Assembly: GCA_914767715.1 (NCBI GenBank) | Contig: OU612067.1 | Span: 26,634,162-26,698,161, forward strand | Direction: 5' to 3' | Length of the DNA: 64,000 bases | From: Membranipora membranacea | Lineage: Eukaryota > Bryozoa > Gymnolaemata > Cheilostomatida > Membraniporidae | Shown: piece after piece, positions 56,101 to 64,000 of the stretch | Layout: every line of letters begins with the position of its first letter | How positions within the stretch are numbered: the first letter of the stretch is position 1 | The notes under the pieces: generated by a model | What the model saw: the letters and a program-made list of their open reading frames with translations, nothing else | The model's database searches: none | What the model was told of the DNA's origin: nothing | Program-made: the position numbers and the translations under genes

Positions 56101-58441
56101 GTTATTTAACCAGATTGACACAATTGATTGTTCTGCTTGGTGCTTGGAGTTTGAAATAAAACCTGTATACAGGGAGAACTTGTATGCTGGTATAATTACT
56201 GATATTTGGAGACATTAAATTTTGATCCTAGATTCTTCTTCTGTAAAGAATTCTCTCAGTTTTGTATGTCTACCTGGATACAAGGACGGGATATGATAAA
56301 TTAGGCAGAGTGGGATAACTTCTAATTCATAATAAGTACGACATTGTATGAAAATGAGAAGATAACTCTACAGCAACTTGAAGCCAAAATACTTTTAATG
56401 AACTGAGACTTGCTCACACTATTCCGCCATTACCACTATATTTAACAGAGCGTTATTATTAGGGTTATTAGGTCAAACATGGCCCCTGGTAGTGTTTTAG
56501 CCGGCTCTCTCCCTGTATCATAACAATGTAAATCCAGAGCCAGTGCCTATTTTTATGCTTACCACAAATTTGACCTTGATCACTTGATTTCATATATTGT
56601 ATTCTCTTCATCCTACCACAGTTTCTTTTTTAGTATGGTACTGAGACAGTGATAGGTGCGTTGGAACAGAGGAGTAGTTTTGAAACCCACCTCTTCATAG
56701 CAGTTTCCTATATAGCATATATAAGCATCAACCTACCTTGACTCTCAATGTTTCCAGCCAATTCATGTATTCTCTTTCTATGTTTTTACCGTATATCTCA
56801 TTGAGAGCTGGTCCAACTCTCTGTCGACTACAATCAGTAGCTTCATGATCCTGTCGAGGCGTAGAGAGAAATTATATATGAGGGGTGAGCAGTGAGCACT
56901 TGCTACAGAGGATATAAACAGTGACACTTGATCCCGAAAACTATACTTGATAGACATACATAACATATATTTTTCTATGCTTTAATCCAATCCGGATCGT
57001 TAGCATTCAGTTAGGTACAAGATGATTTGAGGCAATTTTAAACTTTTCTGTGACAACAACTTTTTGAACCTTTGACGCCATTCTTTTGTCCAGGTTTATC
57101 CCCAAAATTTCCATTCTATAACTGAACGCATCGGCTAAAGTATAAGATATATGGTGATAGTTGTCTGTTTGTAATTCATGACTCAGTGATTTTACTTACC
57201 ATTCTTTCTTTGAGTCTTGTGCTGCCTTTCTGCATTTGTTCCAGACATAACAGGTCACTTCTCTTATGTTCTCCTGATTTCAGAAGTGTGTTATACGCAG
57301 TAACCAGGTCCTGAATATCAACACATGCGTTTGTATTGTATGACCAAGGAGTGGACTCGTTGGTATAACGGCAGTTTGAAAGATTGTTTAGAAACAAAAC
57401 TTGTACCAGAAGTCAAAGAGCGGTGAGTCTGGTTTTTAGACCAAAAGCATTTCACTATTTTAATCCATCTGTTGAGTTAAGAGCCTCAGTGTTAGGAATA
57501 ATGTACATTTATTATAACTAGAGGGACCTGTGTTGTAGAGTGTGGGTTTCTTTGTGTTCACATCATTGTGTAAAGGAATTAGCGATCCACAGATGGATGT
57601 TGCACATGGGAAATCATGAATATTATTGTATATGGATCATAGATTAGCTGAAGATAAATTTCATGAACTTAGATATAGATGAAATCTATAAGGTGAAGGA
57701 TGAAGTCGCCCCGAAGTTATGATTGAAACAGCTGAAATCCATGTGCATGTGCATGTGTCAAAACAAAACCTCAGAGGATTGCACAACGTCACCATTTTCA
57801 ACATATATGCTGACAGCAGCCTCAGCTGATCCTCAGAGGTTCGATCAGCGGTTGCAACCTCAGAGTGCAGAGCAGTTTGTATGACGTCACATAACTAAGA
57901 TATAAGCCTCAGTTGTCTAAGTGTCTGCCTTGCAATCAGATGGAGGGTTATGTCCTGGGTTCGAATCCCAGCTTGGACATTTTTTTTTAATTTTCAAAAA
58001 AATTTAGTACTAAAAAGAAATTAGACTCTAGCTAAATTAAGCTCCTATAGGGTATATAAAAACCCATTGAGGATCCTCTGAGGTTGCAACCTCTCCCAGT
58101 GTGTTTAGATCCGTACGCTTTTCATTATACGGGTTAAAGAAAAAGAATCAATTCATGTGGGCACAGTATGTCACAGGCCAACATAACATTCATGTTTCCC
58201 TGGCCAAGAATTAGACCAGCAAACACGTCATCATGATAATGTTTTAATAAGTACAGGAAAAAATTACAGATATCTAACCTACTTTGGAAAATTTTCCCAA
58301 TATCATAGTATATGAGCCCGAACCCCAAAAATATAATATGATTATATATTATTATCTTATCACACATACCGTAGGGACTGTAGGAGGCGTATCATTTACT
58401 ACCGGCTGAGGATGGGAATATGAGCAGTTCTCTTGACCCAT
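50183..58441 (-). CDS. MIC19/MIC25-like MICOS protein with altered CHCH domain
   Basis: Six exons, 58370-58441, 57200-57310, 56737-56850, 51118-51188, 50662-50797 and 50183-50368, join in phase into 229 residues; human MIC19 has 227. It starts MGQEN, a possible N-myristoylation context as in MIC19. The segment INVVREKF, then EPMCQDLQESLYTCFRKNPS and QSLKC, resembles the MIC19/MIC25 C-terminal CHCH block, with a first CX9C pair and the next Cys at the usual spacing. The second CX9C is not standard: the last position is Leu, and Cys occurs five residues after the third. A 61-residue tail with PPYPPEL follows where the family usually stops. MIC19 shapes mitochondrial crista junctions with MIC60. 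The N-terminal half is short and less similar. The family call is moderate; exon structure is firmer. Exons 3 and 4 are separated by 5.5 kb. Confidence 0.6.
53514..55540. mobile_element. Non-autonomous hAT-like transposon, about 2.0 kb
   Basis: The left end CAGGGCTCTCAACC is repeated in inverse at the right end (GGTTGAGAGCCCTG), 14 of 14 bases. ATATTAC flanks it on both sides (53507-53513 and 55541-55547) as a target-site duplication. TIRs starting CAGGG suggest the hAT superfamily, whose duplications are normally 8 bp; 7 are seen. I found no clear transposase frame. Inside is a 191-bp tandem duplication. The element lies in intron 3 of the MIC19-like gene. Confidence 0.8.
54398..54780. repeat. 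191-bp tandem duplication inside the hAT-like element
   Basis: Two consecutive copies start AACATCAAACTTTTGCATGA, at 54398 and 54590, and differ at scattered sites. A weaker third relative lies around 53710-53820 (GTGATAAGCAATGCTCTCAC). The long open frame across the copies comes from the duplication and is not evidence of a gene. Confidence 0.85.
57903..57979 (+). repeat. tRNA-derived element with Pol III-like terminator
   Basis: A-box-like GCCTCAGTTGTCTAAGTG, B box GGGTTCGAATCCC, and a run of nine T directly after. There is no pairing 5' acceptor strand. CCTCAGAGGAT at 57769 and its inverse near 58075 may bound a larger repeat. It lies in intron 1 of the MIC19-like gene. Confidence 0.6.
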
Positions 58442-58534
58442 TTTCGTTTTTTGTGTGGGCAAACTAAATGGATCTACCATGTGTAACTGCACTACACTGT
58501 GTCTTAAACTATTTGCATGGTGACTAATTGTTTT

Positions 58535-58695
58535 CTATGAATTGTCTTATCTCACGAGCCTCCGTAATGTTATATTGACAAATACTTATGTATTATATTT
58601 GTTGCAAAAAGGAATGCTTTACCACCAATCGAGATAAATACAAAAGGTTAGAGGGAAAAAAGGGGAAAAAGAGGGGAGGGTTGCAATATTGAGAA
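58535..58695. repeat. Dispersed repeat, copy 1
   Basis: Contains TATGAATTGTCTTATCTCAC and, further on, CTTTACCACCAATCGAGATA followed by AGGTTAGAGGGAAAAA. The same motifs in the same order recur at 61252-61420, so this is a duplicated or mobile segment. It lies just upstream of the MIC19-like start. Confidence 0.75.
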
Positions 58696-58751
58696 AAAAA
58701 TGTTATGTTAGACTCAATCCACTGCTGCCACACAGCCAAATGTGTGCTTAT

Positions 58752-59042
58752 AGAATTCTGTATAGCTCAAAACTAATAAAATGAGGCTGCAATCTCAGCA
58801 TTGTCACCTAATGAGCAAATAATTTGCACAAACTGATCGTCAAAACTAGGGTATGAAATTAATTATCTACCGGCACGGGTGACGTAGTTACCGTCTTACT
58901 GATGCATACTGTACATGTCATTAGCTGGTGCGTAGATTTCATGCCCTGATTTTGAAGATCAGTTTGTGCAAATTATTTGCCCATTAGGTGACAATTATGA
59001 GATTTAAGTCTCAATTAATTATCTTGGAGCTATGCAGAATTC
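58752..59042. repeat. Long-arm inverted repeat (MITE-like)
   Basis: Left arm 58752-58859 and right arm 58936-59042 are inverse copies of about 107 bases at roughly 80 percent identity, sharing AATAATTTGCACAAACTGAT. The 76-base spacer holds no gene. The right arm directly meets a truncated hAT-type MITE at 59043. Confidence 0.85.
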
Positions 59043-59309
59043 GATTTTTGCATATCGGTAGCAAAATAGTGCAAGCAGAGAGGTATTTCAATAGCTCACT
59101 GAGCTGTTGGCTACTTTCAGAAAACAACTTACGGTTACGGTAAAATTTCTCCAGTTATAAAGCACCCATTTGAAAAAAAAACTGACCTTGAAGGGATTCG
59201 AACCCACAACAATCTTATTAACAATGATTATAAGGCGGACGCTCTACACACTGAGCTATTCAGCCACTCACGGAACTCCATGGGCCGTGAGTGTTAATAT
59301 ACGCCACTG
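59043..59309 (-). mobile_element. Truncated copy of the tRNA-carrying hAT-type MITE
   Basis: Reads as the reverse complement of the element at 63088-63490, starting from its TIR (CAGTGGCGTATATT at 59309 leftward). It keeps the tRNA-like segment (59182-59270) and the GAGGTATTTCAATAGCTCAC stretch. Its far end is missing where it joins the inverted repeat at 59042. Confidence 0.8.
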
Positions 59310-60134
59310 ATTGTCATTGCCACGTGAGCAGCTGTGAGAATCCTTGACATGCTCTTAAACTGTGCCGAGATAACTGGTAGTAGCATTCCATTATCCACCA
59401 TGTTTAATATTTGCTTAATTTTGCCTGCAATAGAGGCTTTTGTATTCTTCGGTAGTTTTATATTTCAATAAAAATATTACTTCTACTAATATTTGCCAAT
59501 ATACTGCTAATATTTGACAATAAGAGATCAGTGGGGGACTCCCCTATTTCACCGATGAACTAAAGGTTTAGTTCATTGATTTCACTATCATGAAAGTGTA
59601 CTTGCTCCTTTATTAAATTCAGCCACTCATTTTACAAGTTTATTGTGCAAGACCAGTACCATGCACAAGCAAGTGAGGTACCGCTGAGGTTTAAATTTTA
59701 AAGGCTTATATTAGTAATCCATTAATATCGATTCACCAGCCAAAGCTTGCCTCAGGTGAGCTACCATGTAAGTATAACTTCACCAACAAGGTTTGCCTAA
59801 GTTAGCAGATTCATTTGAAAATGATGACCAATATATCATCCTACGATTTATACTATCCATGCACATATGTCTCAAAGTGTTAAAACCATACATTGCTAGA
59901 TGTGGATCTTTATACTAACTAAGACAAGGAAGTGAACATGAATTCAGTAAGTGAACTTGCTCAGATATGCTAGTGATAGTGAGTTGAGGCTGCACAAAAG
60001 GGTTTGATTATGGTTCATCGCGATCTATACTTTTGGCTTAACCAACAATCATATATTGCATATATTGCATGCATGCATGCAACAACTAAAACCTGTATCT
60101 ACCACATTTTTTTCCTAATTTACAGCTGCTTATA
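59310..60134. other. Upstream region of the orphan membrane-protein gene
   Basis: No coding exon seen. A good acceptor (pyrimidine tract then TTACAG, ending at 60125) lies nine bases before the ATG, so a non-coding 5' exon probably sits in this stretch. Confidence 0.5.
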
Positions 60135-61193
60135 ATGGAATGGGCCACATATGAGACACAAACAGAGTGGTCAGATATAATGCCATCAGTTGTCACTACA
60201 TGGCTTCTATTCGTCATATTGTTTTGTTGGACACAGAATATCACCTTCCTAGAGTTTCATTGGAGTAGAGACAACATAATGGCACATTTATTCATAGTCA
60301 TTGTTCTATTTCTAAACGTTCTCTTCTTCACTGGCTTACCCAGACGATACATAATAGTAGAAAAATACTTTTGGCTTGCTGCAGTGGGAACAATCTGCGG
60401 TCTTTTGTATGGTATTAAACAGCAGGGATTATGTTGGCAGAGATTTAGAATCATTATCTTTGACAGTGTAATCACAGGCTGTTGTTTCCCTGGTTTTCAT
60501 GGTTGTTGTATAATACTTCTACCCATACTCTCATCACCTTGGGTTAGTATTTTGATAGTCATTTGTTTGCTGCTTATTGCCACAGCATATATTTTGGTTC
60601 AATTGTTGATCCAGCTTTTCACATCATTTCACCAATGCCTCTCTGTAGGGAAGGCATTTCATACCGTTGTAAGGGAGATGGCTGGAGCTACTGCAGAGGC
60701 TCTGTGTAGAAAAATCAGTGATGTGTCAGCGGCGGACGTTTCCCCATTAACCAATAAGATTGATGAATATCATGGGAAAGTTCTTGAAGCACTAAACAAG
60801 GCCAATACAACCAGTGTATTGAATCTCGTGCTGGCTACTTTGAGGGCCTACTTCAAGATGCAAAATGCAATTGCTGATAAAGATCGGAAAGAAGCAAAAC
60901 AAAATAAGTGTAAGCTTTCCACAGAAAAGCAAAGTGCTGGACAAACCACTACAGAACAGCCAACTGCTGGACAAACCACTACAGAACAGCCAACTGCTGG
61001 ACAAACTACTACAGAACAGCCAACTGCTGGACAAACTACTACAGATGAATACAGGATAGGACAATCCGTTGCGGCAGAGCAAAATGCTGATATTAGGACA
61101 GAAAATGCAAAACTGACATGTAAAAAAAAGAGAAGTAACTGGTTTCAAAGGAATAAGAAAAAGAAACCTCCCATTGGAAAAAATACACCCTAG
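60135..61193 (+). CDS. Orphan multi-pass membrane protein with 10-residue repeats
   Basis: One coding exon encodes 352 residues. Four or five hydrophobic segments occupy residues 18-180, including VVTTWLLFVILFCW, AHLFIVIVLFLNVLFF, CCIILLPIL and SILIVICLLLIATAYILVQL. The next ~90 residues are helical and contain AGATAEALCRKISD. Then a decapeptide, AGQTTTEQPT, is repeated almost four times (DNA 60935-61047), and a strongly basic tail ends KKKKPPIGKNTP. I do not recognise the family. The basic tail is probably cytosolic. An AATAAA at 61276-61281 is a good poly(A) signal. Neighbours do not suggest a role. Possible origins include a lineage-specific gene or a domesticated mobile-element gene; nothing seen decides between them. 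Confidence 0.7.
   Translation: MEWATYETQTEWSDIMPSVVTTWLLFVILFCWTQNITFLEFHWSRDNIMAHLFIVIVLFLNVLFFTGLPRRYIIVEKYFWLAAVGTICGLLYGIKQQGLCWQRFRIIIFDSVITGCCFPGFHGCCIILLPILSSPWVSILIVICLLLIATAYILVQLLIQLFTSFHQCLSVGKAFHTVVREMAGATAEALCRKISDVSAADVSPLTNKIDEYHGKVLEALNKANTTSVLNLVLATLRAYFKMQNAIADKDRKEAKQNKCKLSTEKQSAGQTTTEQPTAGQTTTEQPTAGQTTTEQPTAGQTTTDEYRIGQSVAAEQNADIRTENAKLTCKKKRSNWFQRNKKKKPPIGKNTP
60935..61047. repeat. 30-bp coding tandem repeat
   Basis: Unit GCTGGACAAACCACTACAGA plus ten bases, 3.7 copies and nearly identical, encoding AGQTTTEQPT. Near identity at synonymous sites points to recent expansion. Confidence 0.95.
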
Positions 61194-61251
61194 CAGCAAG
61201 AAATCCCGTTTTTACATCTTGTGATCAATGCTTTTCCAGGGATCTAGCATT

Positions 61252-61420
61252 ATTATGAATTGTCTTTTCTCACACAATAAAAAACTATATAGACAAACCT
61301 GCCATATTGTTATTATTGACAATAGCTAGGTACTATATAAGTGACAAAAATAAAAATACTTTACCACCAACTGAGATAAATGCAGAAGGTTAGAGGGAAA
61401 AAAAGGGTGGGTTGCAAAGC
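61252..61420. repeat. Dispersed repeat, copy 2
   Basis: Second copy of the segment at 58535-58695, sharing CTTTACCACCAA, GAGATAAAT and AGGTTAGAGGGAAAAA. It overlaps the 3' end of the orphan gene, including its poly(A) signal. The remaining bases to 61692 show no gene. Confidence 0.7.
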
Positions 61421-61692
61421 AGCAAAAAGCCGATAAGTTCGATTCAAGGCAAGCCCACTTAATATGACATTACATAGTATGTTTATGGACCCCCCTGTAT
61501 TGAGTCATTTATCAGAATGGAAACACAATCCGGACACATCATAACTGTCACACATGACAGAGCATGGTCTGAGTTCATTGTTTGCGACCAGTTACCATGA
61601 CAGCACCGGCCTCACTTCTGTGTAAAACAGTATTAACTCTTGCTTATGGCATAAGCCATAAAGGAATGTTCAAATTCCACCGCAACATCTCA

Positions 61693-62408
61693 TTATCTCA
61701 CAGGATGGCTATCAGATCGAAAATACACTCTCCTCCTGAGCGTATGCTGAGGAAGAGGCATCTGCTGTGCCATAGTGTCTTTGAATTTCTGCTCCTTTTG
61801 CATCACTTGATTATTGACCTCTGTGAGCATGGACAGCAGGTCCACCGAGTTATGGAACTTTTCTAGGATATCACATAGCGCCTGTATGTACCATGACCCC
61901 TTGCTTTTACTCCGGTAGCTTACAAATCCTAGCACTGCAATGGAAAATGAAACTGTATTTATATTTGCTGCAAATTTTTATTCTATGACTCACCACTGAT
62001 TCAGGCTAATTCTTGATGTGGGTTATGCAGCCAAGAGTGTTTTGCAATTCAGTTGAAAAGCAAATGTAAACAATAATTACCGCCCCATCTCTTATCATGA
62101 GCATGTTTTCATATAAAAGGCTTAGAGTGGAATTTCTTTTTTGTACTACAATCGTAGACAAACATTCTATCATTGTGATGTGTTATTTCTGTGAAAAAGT
62201 ACCTTGACTTTCTCACAAAAAGAATGAATAACCACAACATATATATTGACGCTGAGAGCTGTGGACATACCTGTAGCTAAGCCTAGTAAGTAGCCAGGCT
62301 GTCTGGGTATGTTTGTTACACTTGACAATCTACCCCCCTGATAATCCGTCTCTAGATCACCTCCTCCGTCTGTAGCTGATCCATCCAATACTGGTAGTGA
62401 TTCCGATT
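61693..62408 (-). CDS. Caspase, C-terminal part (linker and small subunit)
   Basis: Two exons, 62271-62408 and 61693-61934 (stop), join in phase 1. The protein reads through a linker to IPRQPGYLLGLAT, then GFVSYRSKSKGSWYIQALCD, the substrate-pocket region of the caspase p10 subunit. It goes on to LLSMLTEVNNQVMQKEQKFK and ends after LRRRVYF, as caspases do near their terminal beta strand. The linker has two likely processing sites, PVLD before Gly and LETD before Tyr. LETD is the classic caspase-8-type tetrapeptide, so an initiator-like, self-processed caspase is suggested. The p20 subunit with the catalytic His and Cys is not visible up to base 64000, so it lies outside or behind a long intron. 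Confidence 0.9.
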
Positions 62409-63087
62409 CTAAGAAAAGAACAACAATAAAAACAATCATTGTACTAAAAATAGATGGGGAAACTTTTGGTGTCATGACATTGCGTAAAAATTTCATCATA
62501 GAGATTGCCAAAGATGGGGGAGGGGGGATCAGCTGTTTTCACAGAGAATCAGGAGTTTGGCGCTGCATATTGCTTTCCTGGACTTTAAAGCAACCAAATT
62601 CCCTAAAATGCAATATAGAAGATTCAAAGTTTTGGGCATAATGTTGCTTCAAAAAAAGAAACTGGATTTGCGCAACATTTTCGATAACCTGTAGCAAGGC
62701 ATTTTTCCAACGATGCACGGAAAGTCAATATTTGTTGACCGTTGTGTCACTACCTTAAGCGTTCTCCGAGACGAAAATATCCAATGTAAGATTGTAAGCC
62801 ATGCACCTGGTTTGGAACAAAGCCAAGTAACTTCAATCATGTTATCTTAATTCAATGAACTTTTTGTTATCACCCTGAGTATAGGCTAACCCCCCTGTCC
62901 AAAATTCCCAAGCAGGAATAACTTCATAAATTTTTCACCCAATGTTAGAGCTATTGTTGTTTCCTGTTTTTTTGTCAAGCCGTTGCCAAGTTTTAGTTCA
63001 AACAATAACAAAAGATATAGGTATTCTTTACACATAGAGGTGGCTGGTACTTTACAACTATTCAGAATGACTAACGGAGCAATCAGA

Positions 63088-63490
63088 CAGTGGCGTATAT
63101 TACCACTCACGGCCCATCGATTTCCGTGAGTGGCTGAATAGCTCAGTGTGTAGAGCGTCCGCTTTACAATCACTGTTTATCAGATTGTTGTGGGTTCGAA
63201 TCCCGTCACGGTCAGTATTTTTTCAAATGGGTGTTTTATAACTGGAGCATTTTTACCGTAATCTTCTACTGCTATTGAGTTGTTTTCTGAAAGTACCCAA
63301 CAGCTCAGTGAGCTTTTGAAATACCTCTCTGCTTGCACTATTTTGCTACCGATATGCAAAAATTTCCGTGGTGGGAGGGCGCTTAAGCGCCCCTCCCACA
63401 CCCTCCCCGCCACGCCTACAGCCTGCGCCCGATCATTATGCTCATCTCTAAAAAGTCAGTGAGTGAAATTTTTTAGAATATACGCCCCTG
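63088..63490 (+). mobile_element. hAT-type MITE carrying a tRNA-like segment, intact ends
   Basis: The left end CAGTGGCGTATATT matches the inverse of the right end (CAGGGGCGTATATT) at 13 of 14 bases. CAATCAGA flanks both ends (63080-63087 and 63491-63498) as a perfect 8-bp target-site duplication. CAGNG ends with 8-bp duplications are typical of hAT elements. At 63130-63215 it holds A-box-like TAGCTCAGTGTGTAGAGC and B-box GGGTTCGAATCCC motifs. Length is 403 bp, with no coding capacity. Confidence 0.85.
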
Positions 63491-63498
63491 CAATCAGA

Positions 63499-64000
63499 CA
63501 TAATAAAAGCACAATGTGGGTCAAAGCTACATTATTTTAGATGTTGTAGGAAAGGAACCTTTATAATCCTTATAGCACTCAAGAATACAGTACTTTTGTT
63601 GAGAGACATGATGTTGTTATGTTTATAAGAATGCTGAGTGCCTTTCACTCTCTTAAAAATATAATACCATAGACCATAGTAAACTACGTCAGTCGGTAAA
63701 TTTATACATCTGTCCCGAGAGAATAGCTTTTTTACACTTGGGAATTAGACCTATATGGTGCTTATGAATGAAGAGCCTGGGCACTTTTCTGTGTAGACAC
63801 GTGTACTATTAAACTGTGAACTGGACAAGCACTACACTTATGTCAAGTTCCATTTTTAGCTTTAGCTGGAGAGGTGCCAGATTAGATGATAACAAGTAAC
63901 ACTCCCTGCACATGGTCAAGACACTGTCTGTGCAAGCGTACGCAGACATCAGCACTGACATTGTGAACTAACAGATGGAAAACTGGACAATATTTCCGGA
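63499..64000. other. No gene recognised
   Basis: No frame with caspase p20 content (QACRG-like) or other family resemblance was seen on either strand. If the caspase gene continues to the right, this is intron. Confidence 0.4.

Noticed and set aside
60792-61199. 135-codon antisense frame
   Set aside because: Shadow of the orphan gene; the tandem repeat keeps the opposite frame open.
62649-63413. Minus-strand frames as the caspase p20 part
   Set aside because: No catalytic Cys or His motif; most of it is the MITE at 63088-63490.

Overview
The window is nuclear DNA of an animal. The genes are split into many short exons by GT-AG introns, mostly 200-1000 bp, in AT-rich sequence with little space between genes. 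The gene set is animal-specific: enkurin for cilia, a caspase, MTMR14, RUNDC3, RWDD4 and a gustatory-receptor-like membrane protein. Short introns and dense packing would suit a sponge, cnidarian or placozoan better than a vertebrate or arthropod, but the sequence does not settle this. I rebuilt the exons by hand, requiring acceptor and donor dinucleotides and matching codon phase at every junction. Eight of the eleven genes close into a complete reading frame with no phase conflict. A ninth, orphan gene is one uninterrupted coding exon, and two genes run off the window ends.

Layout: (1) 299-3711 (+), 3' part of a secreted cysteine-rich protein with four tandem modules, one per exon. (2) 5798-11514 (-), RUNDC3-like RUN-domain protein. 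(3) 14162-16133 (+), RWDD4. (4) 16909-18928 (-), enkurin. (5) 20016-29647 (+), NOC2L, head-to-head with enkurin. (6) 30534-33309 (+), unknown secreted protein with a GPI-anchor-like tail. (7) 34722-37874 (-), gustatory-receptor-like (GRL) seven-helix protein. (8) 38827-48088 (-), MTMR14 phosphoinositide phosphatase in 15 exons. (9) 50183-58441 (-), a MIC19/MIC25-like protein with a 5.5-kb intron that contains a hAT-type transposon. (10) 60135-61193 (+), orphan multi-helix protein with a 10-residue tandem repeat. (11) 61693-62408 (-), 3' end of a caspase.

The genes are mostly unrelated housekeeping and accessory genes, with no sign of a co-regulated cluster. The most interesting gene is the GRL gene. 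Its last four coding exons are joined by three phase-0 introns, and the final exon carries an S-Y-(5 hydrophobic)-Q-F signature, the C-terminal hallmark of the insect gustatory/odorant receptor superfamily. Other notable structures are a minisatellite that has copied the MTMR14 exon-10 splice donor about eleven more times, large near-perfect foldback repeats, a hAT MITE with an 8-bp target duplication that carries a tRNA-like segment, and a 2-kb hAT-type element. Gene-free stretches are listed so that the annotation is continuous.
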